Source: Larix kaempferi
Lineage: Eukaryota; Streptophyta; Pinopsida; Pinales; Pinaceae
Assembly: GCA_027924585.1 (NCBI GenBank)
Contig: BSBM01000307.1
Coordinates: 15,733,501-15,797,500, forward strand
Direction: 5' to 3'
Length of the DNA stretch: 64,000 bases
Position 1 is the first letter of the stretch. Every line of letters begins with the position of its first letter. The position numbers and the translations under genes are program-made. The notes beneath the pieces are model-generated. The model did not search any database, was not told the DNA's origin, and saw only the letters and a list, made by a program, of their open reading frames with translations. Below are positions 1 to 10,548 of the stretch, one piece after another.

Positions 1-1129
1 TGTTTAGGGTTCTTACCCTCATGATTATGATAAATAGGATCTTTTGGCCTCTTTTTGTATTCATCTCTTCATGAATGAGCGTAGCCGCCACATCTCTTCT
101 CAAAGATATAGCTACCACCATTCTAGTTGCTTTTATTCTACAGTTTGTGCTATTTCATTCATTTAATAGAATCCGAGTTTACTGTATTGTTGTGTTTCTT
201 GCCATATATCTATGTATGTGAATATATATATGCTCTTTCATTTCGTTCTCAAATAAATCCAGATCAGATAGATATGGTAAGGATCTCAGTACAGAGGTTT
301 TACATCATCAGGGAGATGGATTTCAATATGGATCATGGGAAGACCCTATATAATGCCAAAAAACTTGGCCAGCTTATTTATTGCTAGGGATTTCTCAGTT
401 GCATGCACAAGGTTGTTTGGTATCTACATTTCGGGTGGTTGGTTTTATTCTGGTAAAAAATGCAATATGGGGGTGATGCAATGGGGATAGTGAGACTAGG
501 AAAAGAAGGGCGTCCAAAGGGAATATGTTGGAGGGTGATCTCCAGATCACAGGGCACAAAAACGAGCGGCCTAGGAATCCCAATATTTCAAACTAGGTGT
601 CCCTTTTGATGTCTAAAGGGAGATGGAAGTTTTGGAAGCGGGATTGTGGTTGGATCTTGATTATGAGCATGCACAACATGAAACAAAGGTGTAGGAGGAT
701 TGGTTCATTGACCCTAGTAATACTTCAGTGAGGATGGGGATTTATGAGTGTACAATGACCCTCACTAGGTCATGAAGAACATGTTGGGGTAGGTATTGTG
801 GGAGAGACAGTTGAAAGTGGAAGGGGTCGACATCCTTATGTAGAATTGGAAGGACCACCATTCAAATTCTTGGGTTATACACTTGAGGATCGATGCCATT
901 GCGAAGTAGCTGGAGATATTCTTTCTGGAGCCTCCTTTGTCGTCGATCGGTGTTTATTCAATGTCCCAACCAGGTGTCCATCAAGGGTCCTCTGCTCTAC
1001 TTCGTGGGGTTTAAGCCTCGTCTCTCTTGAGTTATGTTTTGGTTTCGTTCTCTGTCTCGCGCTCTGTAATGTTCATACAACATAGGCTTAGTATCAGTCA
1101 GTTGTCTACCATTTTGGAGTTTTTTTAAG
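1..1129. other. No gene recognised
   Basis: This AT-rich stretch holds only short open frames. The longest, a plus-strand frame of 95 codons at 798-1085, resembles no family I know and has no neighbouring exon signal. It may belong to the LINE-like 3' end that follows. Confidence 0.5.
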
Positions 1130-1317
1130 TCTCTAGTGTTCTGAAGTGGCCTTCTTGGGTTTCTTGTAATCTGAAAGATAAGGAGGGAAGTTTTGTTTCT
1201 GTAGTGATATGGGCATTTTTAGTCTGTTTTGTCGGGGCACATGAATGGTTCTATGTAATCCTTGATATGTACTCTCTTTTTATGTTAATATAATTTTCTA
1301 CTTACCTACAAAAAAAT
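1130..1317 (+). mobile_element. Possible LINE 3' end with short A tail
   Basis: The segment ends with a T-rich 3' UTR-like sequence (TTAATATAATTTTCTACTTACC) followed by A7 near 1311-1317. That ending is typical of plant L1-type LINEs. No reverse transcriptase is seen upstream, so this would be a heavily 5'-truncated copy, and no target duplication was identified. It could also be a chance A-run. Confidence 0.3.
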
Positions 1318-2082
1318 AATCGATTAGATTTTTTATGTTTGCTTATCAACATTACTTACAAGGGGAATCCACAACTAGGATGGGGTTGTGTGGGTGCTGG
1401 GTGGACCCACACATACCGTAAGCATGGGGCACAGGTAAGTTGGGGTGTTTTGAACTCGTCACCTCTATTACAACATAGCATCTCATTTTCAAGCGAATCA
1501 TCAGTCGAGTTACACCCCTAGGGACCTTGTAACTTACTTAATTAACATGTAACTTACAATATCATATGATATCAACGTCTTAAGAGATCATCAGTATCCT
1601 AAGAATGAGTAGTATGTTGAACCAGGGTCCCCAAGAGCAGTATTGGAATTATGACGAAGACTATATTCGACGGTCTTCCCCAAACCAAAGTCGAATGGCT
1701 TACCAAAGATGATAGGATTGCCAAAATCATCATTCACAATATACAAATGACCACCATCCTTAATAATACAACTTCATATTTAATAATAAAATAAAAAACT
1801 ATTAGTTCTATAGAAATGAAGGGTCGGGAGCAGTGTACTATTTTGCTCGAGATCCTTTATGCATGTGGTTTTCATTCATAGCAAGGAGCATAAAAGATGC
1901 ATTCATCTCAACATTCTAGTAGGATAACATTCCTAATGAAAAAAATGGAAATTGCGACAATTGTATTAAGGTAGATTAAATAGATGTACATGTATGTTAA
2001 ATGGACTTTCGAGAAATCATTGAGATTTTCAAAGATCCACTGAAGTAGGAAAGGATTGAATGTGTATATTAGTTGATTCCAA
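1318..2082. other. No gene recognised
   Basis: Non-coding sequence between the putative LINE tail and the first Copia element. I see no long frame, RNA gene or repeat pair here. Confidence 0.5.
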
Positions 2083-2087
2083 TGAGG

Positions 2088-2422
2088 TGTTGAAATATTG
2101 TAACTTCGAAGAATATTCTATTGTAATTTATTCAGAGATGTTTTATTCCTCCGTCGGGATGTTATTATTGTATTTGATTATGTAAAGTCATTGAGGTAAA
2201 TCCTCCCTTCTAAGTCAGGGCAATAGATCCCCTGGAGTCAAATGTAATGGGGTTTTTAAGTCCCCTAGAGGATTCGGCCTAGTTGGCATTAATTGAGTGG
2301 TAAAGTTAGTTGAGGTCAACATGTCAAGTTGTAAAATTAAAGTAGAAGTGAATGTATAAATAGAGAGCTCGACTCTCTCATTTATTCATTCATCCACACA
2401 CACACTCACTTGTGTAATTCGC

Positions 2423-2460
<38 letters not shown>

Positions 2461-2686
2461 TGCAAGGAGAAGGAGAACTTGTTTGGGGTTTTGTATTTGT
2501 AATTTTGATCATCTATATTGAGGAATTTTTGTTGGTTTTTCTTCCCCTAGAGGGTTTCCCAGGATACAATTGTGTCTCTTGTGTTTATGATGTTCTTGTT
2601 ATTCTTTCGGTGATCTTGTATATGCTATTGTTGTGAAACTGAATTGAATACTGATGTTATCTATATTAGCATATTGAAACTTAACA
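2088..2686 (+). repeat. R1 5' LTR
   Basis: Starts TGTTGAAATATTG and ends TTAACA. It contains a TATA box (TATAAATA, 2355-2362) directly followed by a short hairpin (AGAGAG 2362-2367 pairing with CTCTCT 2373-2378) and, near 2426-2458, a GA microsatellite longer than the one in the 3' twin. Confidence 0.95.
2355..2378 (+). promoter_or_regulatory. R1 LTR core promoter: TATA box plus hairpin
   Basis: TATAAATA is followed within a base by an inverted repeat AGAGAG/CTCTCT and then the motif CATTTATTC. The same layout is kept in the 3' LTR (7881-7904) and in the LTRs of B and D, so it is likely the transcription start region. Confidence 0.6.
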
Positions 2687-2703
2687 TGGTATCATAGCTA
2701 GCC
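2687..2703 (+). promoter_or_regulatory. R1 primer binding site
   Basis: TGGTATCATAGCTAGCC directly abuts the LTR end. It matches the initiator-Met tRNA type site TGGTATCAGAGC used by plant Copia elements with one change (G to T at base 9). Confidence 0.85.
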
Positions 2704-5160
2704 TGAAAGAAGGCAATGTATGGCATTTACGACACTTGTTTCACTTGCGACAATTTGAAAGCTAGGGCTTTGTATAGAAAAAACTAGTCATCGTGGAACT
2801 TTCTCTATAAATCTGTTTTGCGAGGGTTCAGGATCTAAAACTTCTACAGGACTAAGCTCAGACATATATGTACCTATTGTAGAAAAATCAGCCCTATATT
2901 CGTTGTACTTTGTGAGATATGATCCCTTCAAGTTAGGGTTTCTGGCTCTTCCAGAATGAAGACCTAAATAGGTGACCTAGGAAAAAAGGTCATATCTAGG
3001 GCTAGGAATCTCCAAATGGAATTCAGTAAAAATTTATAGTTAGGTCACGCATGGACTTTAGTTTTATAGGTCCGATTATTAGAGGCCGAAGTTGAAACAA
3101 CGACACGTGGCACACCGTGCAAGTTCTCTATGTTGTTTAATCCCATAAATAGGTCATGTTGGGAAACTTAGCATATCTCTCTCATGGAGAATCCAATGAA
3201 GCTCAAATCTGTGGGGTTGGAAATATTACAGGTCATGCTACCACAGGACGAAGTTGCAGACCCTAAGGATTCGAAATTTCAGAGATACACCAGAAACAAT
3301 ACAGCACATCTGAAATAGCTCAACAGAGGAAATCAAAGAAGAGGAGGAAGAAGTTCTCACTTAGGGTTTTCAGTTTTTTAGGTATGGAAGGACCTTATAC
3401 AATGTTGGAGACACCTGATGCAACATTGGAAACTTTGAAACCCTATAATCCTATCATCCTATCACCATGAATCTATCATCCTATCATCATGAATCTATAT
3501 AAGATGTTTACAAGTGGTCTACCTTGGAATATTAGGGTTTCTAGATTCTACAAGTAAGAAGAAACCCTAGCAAAGTTGGGAGAATCATAGGGAAGCAATG
3601 AAGGAGGTTTAAATGGAACTGGTATTCTATGATCCTATCACCATGAATCTATATAAGATGTTTACAAGTGGTCTACCTTGGAATATTAGGGTTTACCCTT
3701 ATAGAGAAGACTACAAACAATCTCGATAGGTATGACTTGAGGAGATGTAGATATGTTTTGAAATCTGTTTTATTTATCTGATGATTAAGTTCATGATATG
3801 TTTGTCTTCATATTATCGAGGTTAGTACAATCATGAAGAATTTTAGATTTTTCTAATCACCTTAGTAAAAGTATGAATGCATGTGAATGATATAAGACAT
3901 TCATTGATTAGGGTTATGACACTTATGATTGTACTAATGCACTTGTGATGTTGTATGAGGATGATGTTGTTTGCTAACATGAAAGGTACATGAAGAAAGA
4001 CAAATCAAGTTCTAGATCAAGAATATATGACCATGATGACAGGAAGACAAAGACTCATCCATAGTCTTTGATCACATAGAAACTCTACTTACGAGGTAGG
4101 TATGATTTGGTTCTACTATGCTTAACTTATGAGATATGCAAGTTACTAGCACAAGGTCTCTAAATCATTGAAGAGAGCAAAGAAGATATTGTGTGGTTAT
4201 GTTAGACATAACTAGAAAGCATGCTAATCCAGGTATGTTTTCCTATATCGAGTAAGAATCCTACTTTGTGTTAGGATCTTAGATAAGTATACTTTTGTAT
4301 GATTTATAATTCTTGAAGTTAGAATTTTAAGTAATCAAGGGTTTATGCATATTATGTTTCTTCATTTGATTAATGATATGACAAACTAGAAGAGTCCTAT
4401 GGTCAAATAAGAATATGCATGAGTAAAAGTACTCCCTAAAACCTTGAATACTAACACTTGTGTATGAAATGATCATGACCATACATGTTTAATATTATTT
4501 GGGATTATAATGTTTTGGTAGTATTGAGATTATACTAATGAATGTATGATTATGTATGAGATATTGAGGGTGACACAATGATGAAACTAGTGCACACTTA
4601 AGCATGCATAGTGGTACAGGATGGATAGAAGTTCAAAGACATATAATCATGATGCTATCATAAAGGGAAAATAGAGATCAAGAGAGAGGCAACCACACAA
4701 ACATAAAAGATAAGTATTTAAGTTGTTATTTGAATTACTTCTTGAATCTCTAAATAGTTAATGATATTGCTCGTAATAGTTGTATGCATATTTGTATTCC
4801 TAGAATCAGGAAATATATCATGCATAGTGTAAGCATTCATATAGCATTGAACAGTATACTACTACTATGCATATGATGGATAAGTTGAACAAACGTTTCA
4901 TTGTTTCTTGTCTAGAATGAAACCTCTTTGCTAACATGTTGGGAGCTGTGCACACTCTTGATAGTATGTTCTGGTAGAGATGGAAGGAATCTAGATAGCC
5001 ACTGTATGCATACAGGATATGGAAAAGTGTTGTGCCAAAGTATTGATAGTTGCATAATTATGTGAATTATATCAGTATGCATAATAGGTTATCATTGAAA
5101 TGTCAAAATGATTTGATGATTATGAAGTGTTACTAATCATGTAATTGAATTTGATTTGTA
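2704..5160 (+). other. R1 leader and non-coding internal region
   Basis: About 2.4 kb without gag or protease. It contains a direct repeat of about 60 bp (near 3478-3540 and 3629-3692, including ATCTATATAAGATG). From about 4670 on it resembles the stretch 36770-37020 of element B. Confidence 0.6.
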
Positions 5161-5620
5161 GGAAAGGTCATGCGTTATGATCTACAAAAGAAAGATGATG
5201 AACACTTGTTCCGAAGAATAAGTTATGACTGTTCAACAAGAAGACTTACAAATCAAACATATTATAGAAGTACAAAGCAAGGCTCATGGCTAGAGGATTC
5301 TCTTAGAAAGAGGGAGAGTATCATGATGAGATGTTTTCTCCAATGGATAGACACACTTCCAGAGATAGATTACACCCATGGATGACAAGACCATTCTCTT
5401 GAATGGTGTAGTTGAAGAAGAAGTGCATATCAAGCAAACTCCCAATATTTGAAAGAAAATCACATGATTGAAGAAGGGTTTGTATGGGTTCAACAGGTAC
5501 CCAGGATCGATAGTCATTTGACGAGCTTGATGATCACCACGGGTGATGCGGATTTCAACCTTTGCTACAAGGTTGAAGATGGTTGCTATATACAGATGAC
5601 ATGATGGATGCAAGAAGGAA
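5161..5620 (+). pseudogene. R1 Copia reverse transcriptase relic
   Basis: Conceptual translation across several frames shows fragments of the Copia RT: a GFS/RKRE stretch (5300s), LNGVVEEEVHIKQ near 5398-5440, LKKGLYGFNR near 5470-5500 and GDADFNLCYKVEDG near 5545-5582. Stops and frameshifts separate them, and the YVDD catalytic block is missing. It cannot encode an active enzyme. Confidence 0.8.
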
Positions 5621-5901
5621 CTCACCATAGTTCGAGTGATCTTGAGGCTCATATCAATAAACCCATCTAACGGGAGATGACACAGATAGATATGCAGAAT
5701 ATCACTCAACGCAAAGTGTGCATGATGTTTAGTCACGGAGGGAGGACAATACTCAGATGTAGAAGACTCCACTTCAAAGGGAGTAGATCTCAGAGTTAAA
5801 GAATCTTAGCATGATTCTTTTGATTAGATATGTGGCTGAGATCAGATGAGATTTTTCCTTAGCCAAGGAAAATGTGAAGTAGAGATATGGGATGATGGAC
5901 A

Positions 5902-6560
5902 ATGGTTTCTACAGTTTACAGAAATATGATTAGTTTGTTGATGTATTTGATGAATACCGGGCCAAATATATGCTTTATTGTGAACACCCTGAGTCAGTAT
6001 CCAATTGAGCCTAAACGTGTTCACTTGGTAGTTGCAAAGCACGTGATGAGGTACCTGAAAGGTACGATAGCCTTTGGTCTATACTATGTTGGAGATCATG
6101 ACTACAGATTGTATGGTTATACAGATGCGGATTGGGACGGAAGTGTCTCAGACAGGAAGAGCACCTCAGGTGGATGTTATTGTCTGGGATCCGCCATGAT
6201 CTCATGGTTTAGCAGGAAGCAATCCAGTGTTGCTCTCAGCACAAGCTGAAGCAGAGTATATAGCAGCTTGTTCTGCTAAGTTGTGAGGCCATATGGCTTC
6301 GGAAGCTGATGTCATGACTATTTGACCTGGAGTTGGATACCACAGTGACAACTAGAGTTGTATAAAGATGACGTAGAACCCAGTGTTCCATGAAAATTAA
6401 AAGAACATAGAAATATGGTATTTTTATAAACAAGATATGGTACAAAAGGGAGCTATAAAGCTACAGTATGTGAGCACTGATGAGCAAGTTGATGATGTGT
6501 TGACTAAGCCTCTGTCTCAAGTGAAGTTTGAGTACTTCTGTGACAAGCTTGGTGTGGTTC
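5902..6560 (+). pseudogene. R1 Copia RNase H relic
   Basis: An open frame at 5902-6249 carries the thumb/RNase H region of Copia pol: SLLMYLMNTGPNICFIVNTL, AKHVMRYLKGT, GYTDADWDGSVSDRKSTSGG, then SWFSRKQSSVALSTS. After a frameshift at about 6245, further fragments reach DVLTKPLSQVKFEYF near 6495-6540, the normal end of the domain. The A of the usual DADWAG is D here. This is a relic. Confidence 0.9.
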
Positions 6561-6561
6561 G

Positions 6562-6577
6562 AAAGGGGGAGCAGTGT
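6562..6577 (+). other. Internal polypurine-tract-like copy in R1
   Basis: AAAGGGGGAGCAGTGTT sits right at the end of RNase H, where the element's 3' LTR would be expected, but is followed by tandem repeats instead. The functional-looking tract is a kilobase further on at 7606-7613. Confidence 0.55.
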
Positions 6578-6579
6578 TG

Positions 6580-7285
6580 ATGTTGATGATGATGATGTTG
6601 CAGTGGGATTGTATCATCCTTGGACACATGACCTAAAGGGATCCGTAGACACTTGTCTCCGAGAATGTGATGATGATGATGTTGCAGTGGGATTGTATCA
6701 TCCCTGGACACATGGCCTAAAGGGATTGATCTAGTGAATTCTGTACTCGCTGGAATGTGGTTGGATTGTATCATCCTTGGACTTCAGTCCAGAACGGATC
6801 CAGTGACTTCTATCCTCGAGAATGTAGTTGGATTGTATCATCCTTGGACTTCAGTCCAAAAAGGATCCGGTGACTTCTGTACTCGAGAATGTGGTTGGAT
6901 TGTATCATCCTTGGACTTAAGTCCAGAACGGATGCGGTGACTTCTGTCCTCGAGAATGTGGTTGGATTGTATCATCCTTGGACTTCAGTCCAGAACGGAT
7001 CCGGTGACTTCTGTCCTCGAGAATGTGGTTGCATTGTATCATCCTTGGACTTCAATCCAGAACTGATCCGGTGACTTCTATCCTCGAGAATGTGGTGGGA
7101 TTGTATCATGCCTAGAATTATGTCCTAAAGTGAGAGGGACCGATCATCCCGTAACTGGATCAGGATTGCATCATCCTTGGACTTATGTCCTAAAGTGAGA
7201 GGGACTGATCATCCCGTAATTGGATCAGGATTGCATCATCCTTGGACTTATGTCCTAAAGTGAAAGTGATTGATCATCTTGTAAA
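6580..7285 (+). repeat. R1 tandem-repeat spacer (84-, 67- and 65-bp units)
   Basis: Ten copies of the core GGATTGTATCATCCTTGGAC (allowing a few changes) occur in three sub-arrays: two 84-bp units starting with a GAT run (about 6580-6745), five 67-bp units (about 6750-7085) and about three 65-bp units (7100-7285). The array lies between RNase H and the 3' LTR. Short overlapping frames across it come from the repeat and are not genes. Confidence 0.9.
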
Positions 7286-7605
7286 TTGGACCATGTGTGT
7301 TGTAGGTCATGTTGTTGTTGATCGAAAGATAAAGATGATGTTGTTGATTGAAAGATAAAGATGATGTTGTTGATCGAGAGATCAAGTGTTGCGGTAGACG
7401 ATTGAGTGTTGCAGAAGATGAAGACTCGAAGTTGTAGAAGATGATGCTCCAATACTGAAGATGTTGAAGATATTGAAGATGTTCCAGTTGTTGAAGAAAA
7501 ACTTCCAATGATTTATAGATGTATCACCTTGATGTTGTTGATGATACTCTCTCTCCTTGCTCCTACAGTTGATGTTGTTGTTGTCAGTAGAATACCCTTC
7601 TCGTT
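7286..7605 (+). other. R1 pre-LTR segment with GATGTTGTTGAT repeats
   Basis: A purine-rich low-complexity stretch with three imperfect copies of about 27 bp around 7310-7385 (ATAAAGATGATGTTGTTGAT). No coding sequence is recognised. Confidence 0.6.
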
Positions 7606-7613
7606 AAAGGGGG
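7606..7613 (+). promoter_or_regulatory. R1 polypurine tract
   Basis: AAAGGGGG immediately before the 3' LTR start TGTTGAA; this is the expected plus-strand primer site. Confidence 0.85.
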
Positions 7614-8194
7614 TGTTGAAATATTGTAACTTCGAAGAATATTCTATTATAATTTATTCGGAGATGTTTTATTCCTCCGTCGGGATGTTATTATTGTATT
7701 TGATTATGTAAAGTCATTGAGGTAAATCCTCCCTTGTAAGTCAGGGAAATATATCCCCTAGAGTCAACTGTAATGGGGTTTTTAAGTCCCCTAGAGGAGT
7801 CGGCCCAATCAGCATTAGTTGAGTGGTAAAGTTAGTTGAGGCCGACATGTCAAGTTGTAAAATTAAAGTATAAGTGAATGTATAAATAGAGAGCTAGGCT
7901 CTCTCATTTATTCATTCATTCACACACACTCACTTGTGTAATTCACATAAGAGAGAGAGAGAGAGATATGCAAGGAGAAGGAGCACTTGTTTGGGGTTTT
8001 GTCTTTTTACTTTTGATCATCTATATTGAGGAATTTTTGCTCATTTTTCTTCCCCTAGAGGGTTTCCCAGGATAAAATTTTGTCTCTTGTGTTTATGATG
8101 TGCTTGTTATTCTTTCAGTGATCTTGTATATGCTATTGTTGTGAAATTGAATTGAATACCGATGTTATCTATCTTAGCATATTGAATCTTAACA
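7614..8194 (+). repeat. R1 3' LTR
   Basis: A 581-bp twin of 2088-2686, ending TTAACA and followed by the TSD TGAGG. The length difference is mostly a shorter GA microsatellite (about 7950-7968). Confidence 0.95.
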
Positions 8195-8199
8195 TGAGG

Positions 8200-8988
8200 A
8201 AAATTTGAAACAAAAATTGCATCATGTTGGATTAGGAGGAAATTTTGGATGATACAAGGAAATAGTTTGTTGGAGGAGAGATACTTTTGGTTGATTTTGG
8301 AAAAATAGGTCAACTAATTTGTGGATAGATTCAAAATTTACCAAAATAGAAAGGGAGTGAGTTAGAACATAGGGTTGTACACTCCATTTCCAATTCTAAG
8401 AACACCATGTGAATATATCGCAAAGGATTTTATTTTAGGGTTGCTTACGACACAATGTGGGTTTAACAGGTTTTCAAAGATGACACATTTCTTACATTGA
8501 AAAAATACCACTAAATAAATTATGTGCATAAAGTTATTATTCAAGGAGGTGGTTTGTTTATGTAGATTCCTTTTGATAATAACATCAAATAGAGATACCA
8601 TGTTTCTAGGTATTTTCCGGAGGATAAGGTGGAATAAGTTAGCAACCAAATTCTATTATAGTTCAACGTTTCATTCACATATGGATTGACAAACAAATCC
8701 AATGAACATATCCCTCAATGACTAATTGAGATGTTTTGTTAGAGACGGACCGAAGTGGTGGGATCATATTTTAAAACAATTTAAATTTGCATATAATTGT
8801 TTGGGGAGTAGATATACAAGAATTTCCCTAGTTTAGATTGTTTATGGATTGCTATAGATGCCAAAAAATAAGCTTGAAGAAATCACGTAGTGTTGGAAGA
8901 GATGATAATGAAGGTGATAATCACATAGTACAAATGGTACTTGATCTAATTGAAGGATATACTAGAGGAAGATACAACATAGATTTTT
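8200..8988. other. No gene recognised
   Basis: AT-rich flank between R1 and the LINE. A 95-codon minus-strand frame (8362-8649) has no recognisable domain. Confidence 0.5.
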
Positions 8989-9019
8989 AAGGCAAAGTTC
9001 CATAAATATTTTTTTTTTA

Positions 9020-10330
9020 ATAGAAACGGTTAAGGAGCTTTTATATAAAATGAAAAACAGAGATTACAGAGTTCTGAAAAACAGATTGTTCCCAAAGGAG
9101 GATTACGCCCATGACTACTTGTTCGTCCTTTACCAGTCTATACTCATGGGGTCTTCAATCAATAAACCGCTATCATAGCACGTTCGATCGTGGCATATGA
9201 AACAATACCCCTAATTTCACTAAATATTGGAAAATACCTTCCAAAATCATTTTTTTTACCCCCTCCCAATATGCCTTCCCAATTTAAAAAAAGCCCTATT
9301 TTCACTAGATATTGTATGTATCAATTTTTTCATTAACATTTTTTATAACCCTTTATATTTTTACCTAGTATATTGATATGATACCCCTCTTATGATCCCA
9401 CATGCATTGTACAATGCACCTTGCTTCTTTCGATGTATATTGTGGATGCCCATTACTTCACCAACAATGCAATTACTCAACCACATATCATTATGGTTTG
9501 CAACATCTAATGGTATAATGAAGAGATACGAGATCACTTCTTGTATGTCACTAGAACCAATGCACATAGTACAACATTTAGATTGCATGTTACAGTTCCC
9601 CAATCGCTGACTAAGCCTGTTGTGGGCTAGGTATCCAAGCCCCCGGGGCCTGTAACAAGCTCTAGGAGGCTGACTAAACCTCCCAAGGCCTGTAATAGGC
9701 ACGAGTGTTTGGGTATTCAATCCCCCAAGGCCTATCGAGGGCCTATAACAGGCCCTGGAGGCTTAGAGCCTCCCAAAGCTATTGGTAACAATTGGTTGAG
9801 TTCTATTGGTAACAATTGGCTGTCAATGACCACTGTCTCTCGACTATGATCGACTGGAAACCCACTTCACCATGAAACCCCCTGGCCTCAAGCATGCCTC
9901 AAGACGTGATTTCCCTGCGTACTGGTAAGCCCGAGCCTTGCCTCAACTCGATTTCTCATCCGACTGTAATCCCACTAATTCCATTTGGATGATATTTGTT
10001 AGCCCTCTCATATAAAAAAGACCCCAAAGTATTTTTGTATTGTTACATTAAATAAAAAAACCCTTTTCCCCTTAATATATAAGTAATATAATTTTTAGGT
10101 TTTCATGAATATTTAATACCGCAATATGAATGAACATGGTATTATATTGCCTTCTAGTGAAGCCCCCGTGTCTATACTTATCATGATAATTTCCTAATCT
10201 ATGGAGACTGTATCTCCTTACAAACTGCCCAAGAAGGAAAATACAAAAGCAAAACATTGCAGAAAGAAAATGACTTGTCTTGATGTCCAAAAGAATTTAT
10301 GGACTACATCTACGATTAGAAAAAACAATT
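9020..10330 (-). other. LINE 3' non-coding region with short inverted repeats
   Basis: No credible coding frame is seen. At 9610-9780 there are several copies of GGCCTGTAACAGGC-like palindromes and paired GGAGGCT/AGCCTCC motifs. At 9779-9826 a 24-bp unit (TATTGGTAACAATTGG) is repeated twice. The whole or part of this stretch may be an insertion inside the LINE. Confidence 0.4.
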
Positions 10331-10548
10331 GCTCCTAAGCTATACTTATGATCAACTTGAGATGTTGCCATTGTCTCATACCCGGAAGGGACTAAAAGAC
10401 TTATACAAATGGGGGCCATTACAAAAATACCAAAAAAAAGACCATACCAAAAACCAAAGAGCTAACGCTGGCGATGAGACTCCTTCTGCTTGTGGAGAGT
10501 ATCAACCTGAGACTCCTCATTTCTTCCAGCTGTTCCACCTTTTCCTGC

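Larger units (their letters stand above)
2088..8194 (+). mobile_element. Copia-type LTR element R1 (non-autonomous)
   Basis: This is a complete LTR retrotransposon with a 599-bp 5' LTR, a primer binding site, an internal region, a polypurine tract and a 581-bp 3' LTR. It is flanked by an exact 5-bp duplication, TGAGG, at 2083-2087 and 8195-8199. LTRs run from TGTT to AACA. The internal part has no gag, protease or integrase, and only broken reverse transcriptase and RNase H, so it could have moved only with helper enzymes. The LTR twins differ at roughly one site in twenty by eye, so it is an old insertion. Its leader and RT relic resemble those of element B (34885-63047), pointing to a shared ancestor. 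Confidence 0.95.

Noticed and set aside
798-1085. 95-codon plus-strand frame as a gene
   Set aside because: No recognisable family, no splice or promoter context, next to a probable LINE tail.
6528-7074. Plus- and minus-strand frames of 60-85 codons with repeated CIILGL or similar words
   Set aside because: Produced by the 67-bp array in R1's 3' spacer; not genes.
6580-7285. CRISPR-like array
   Set aside because: Units are contiguous tandem repeats without unique spacers, inside a plant retroelement.
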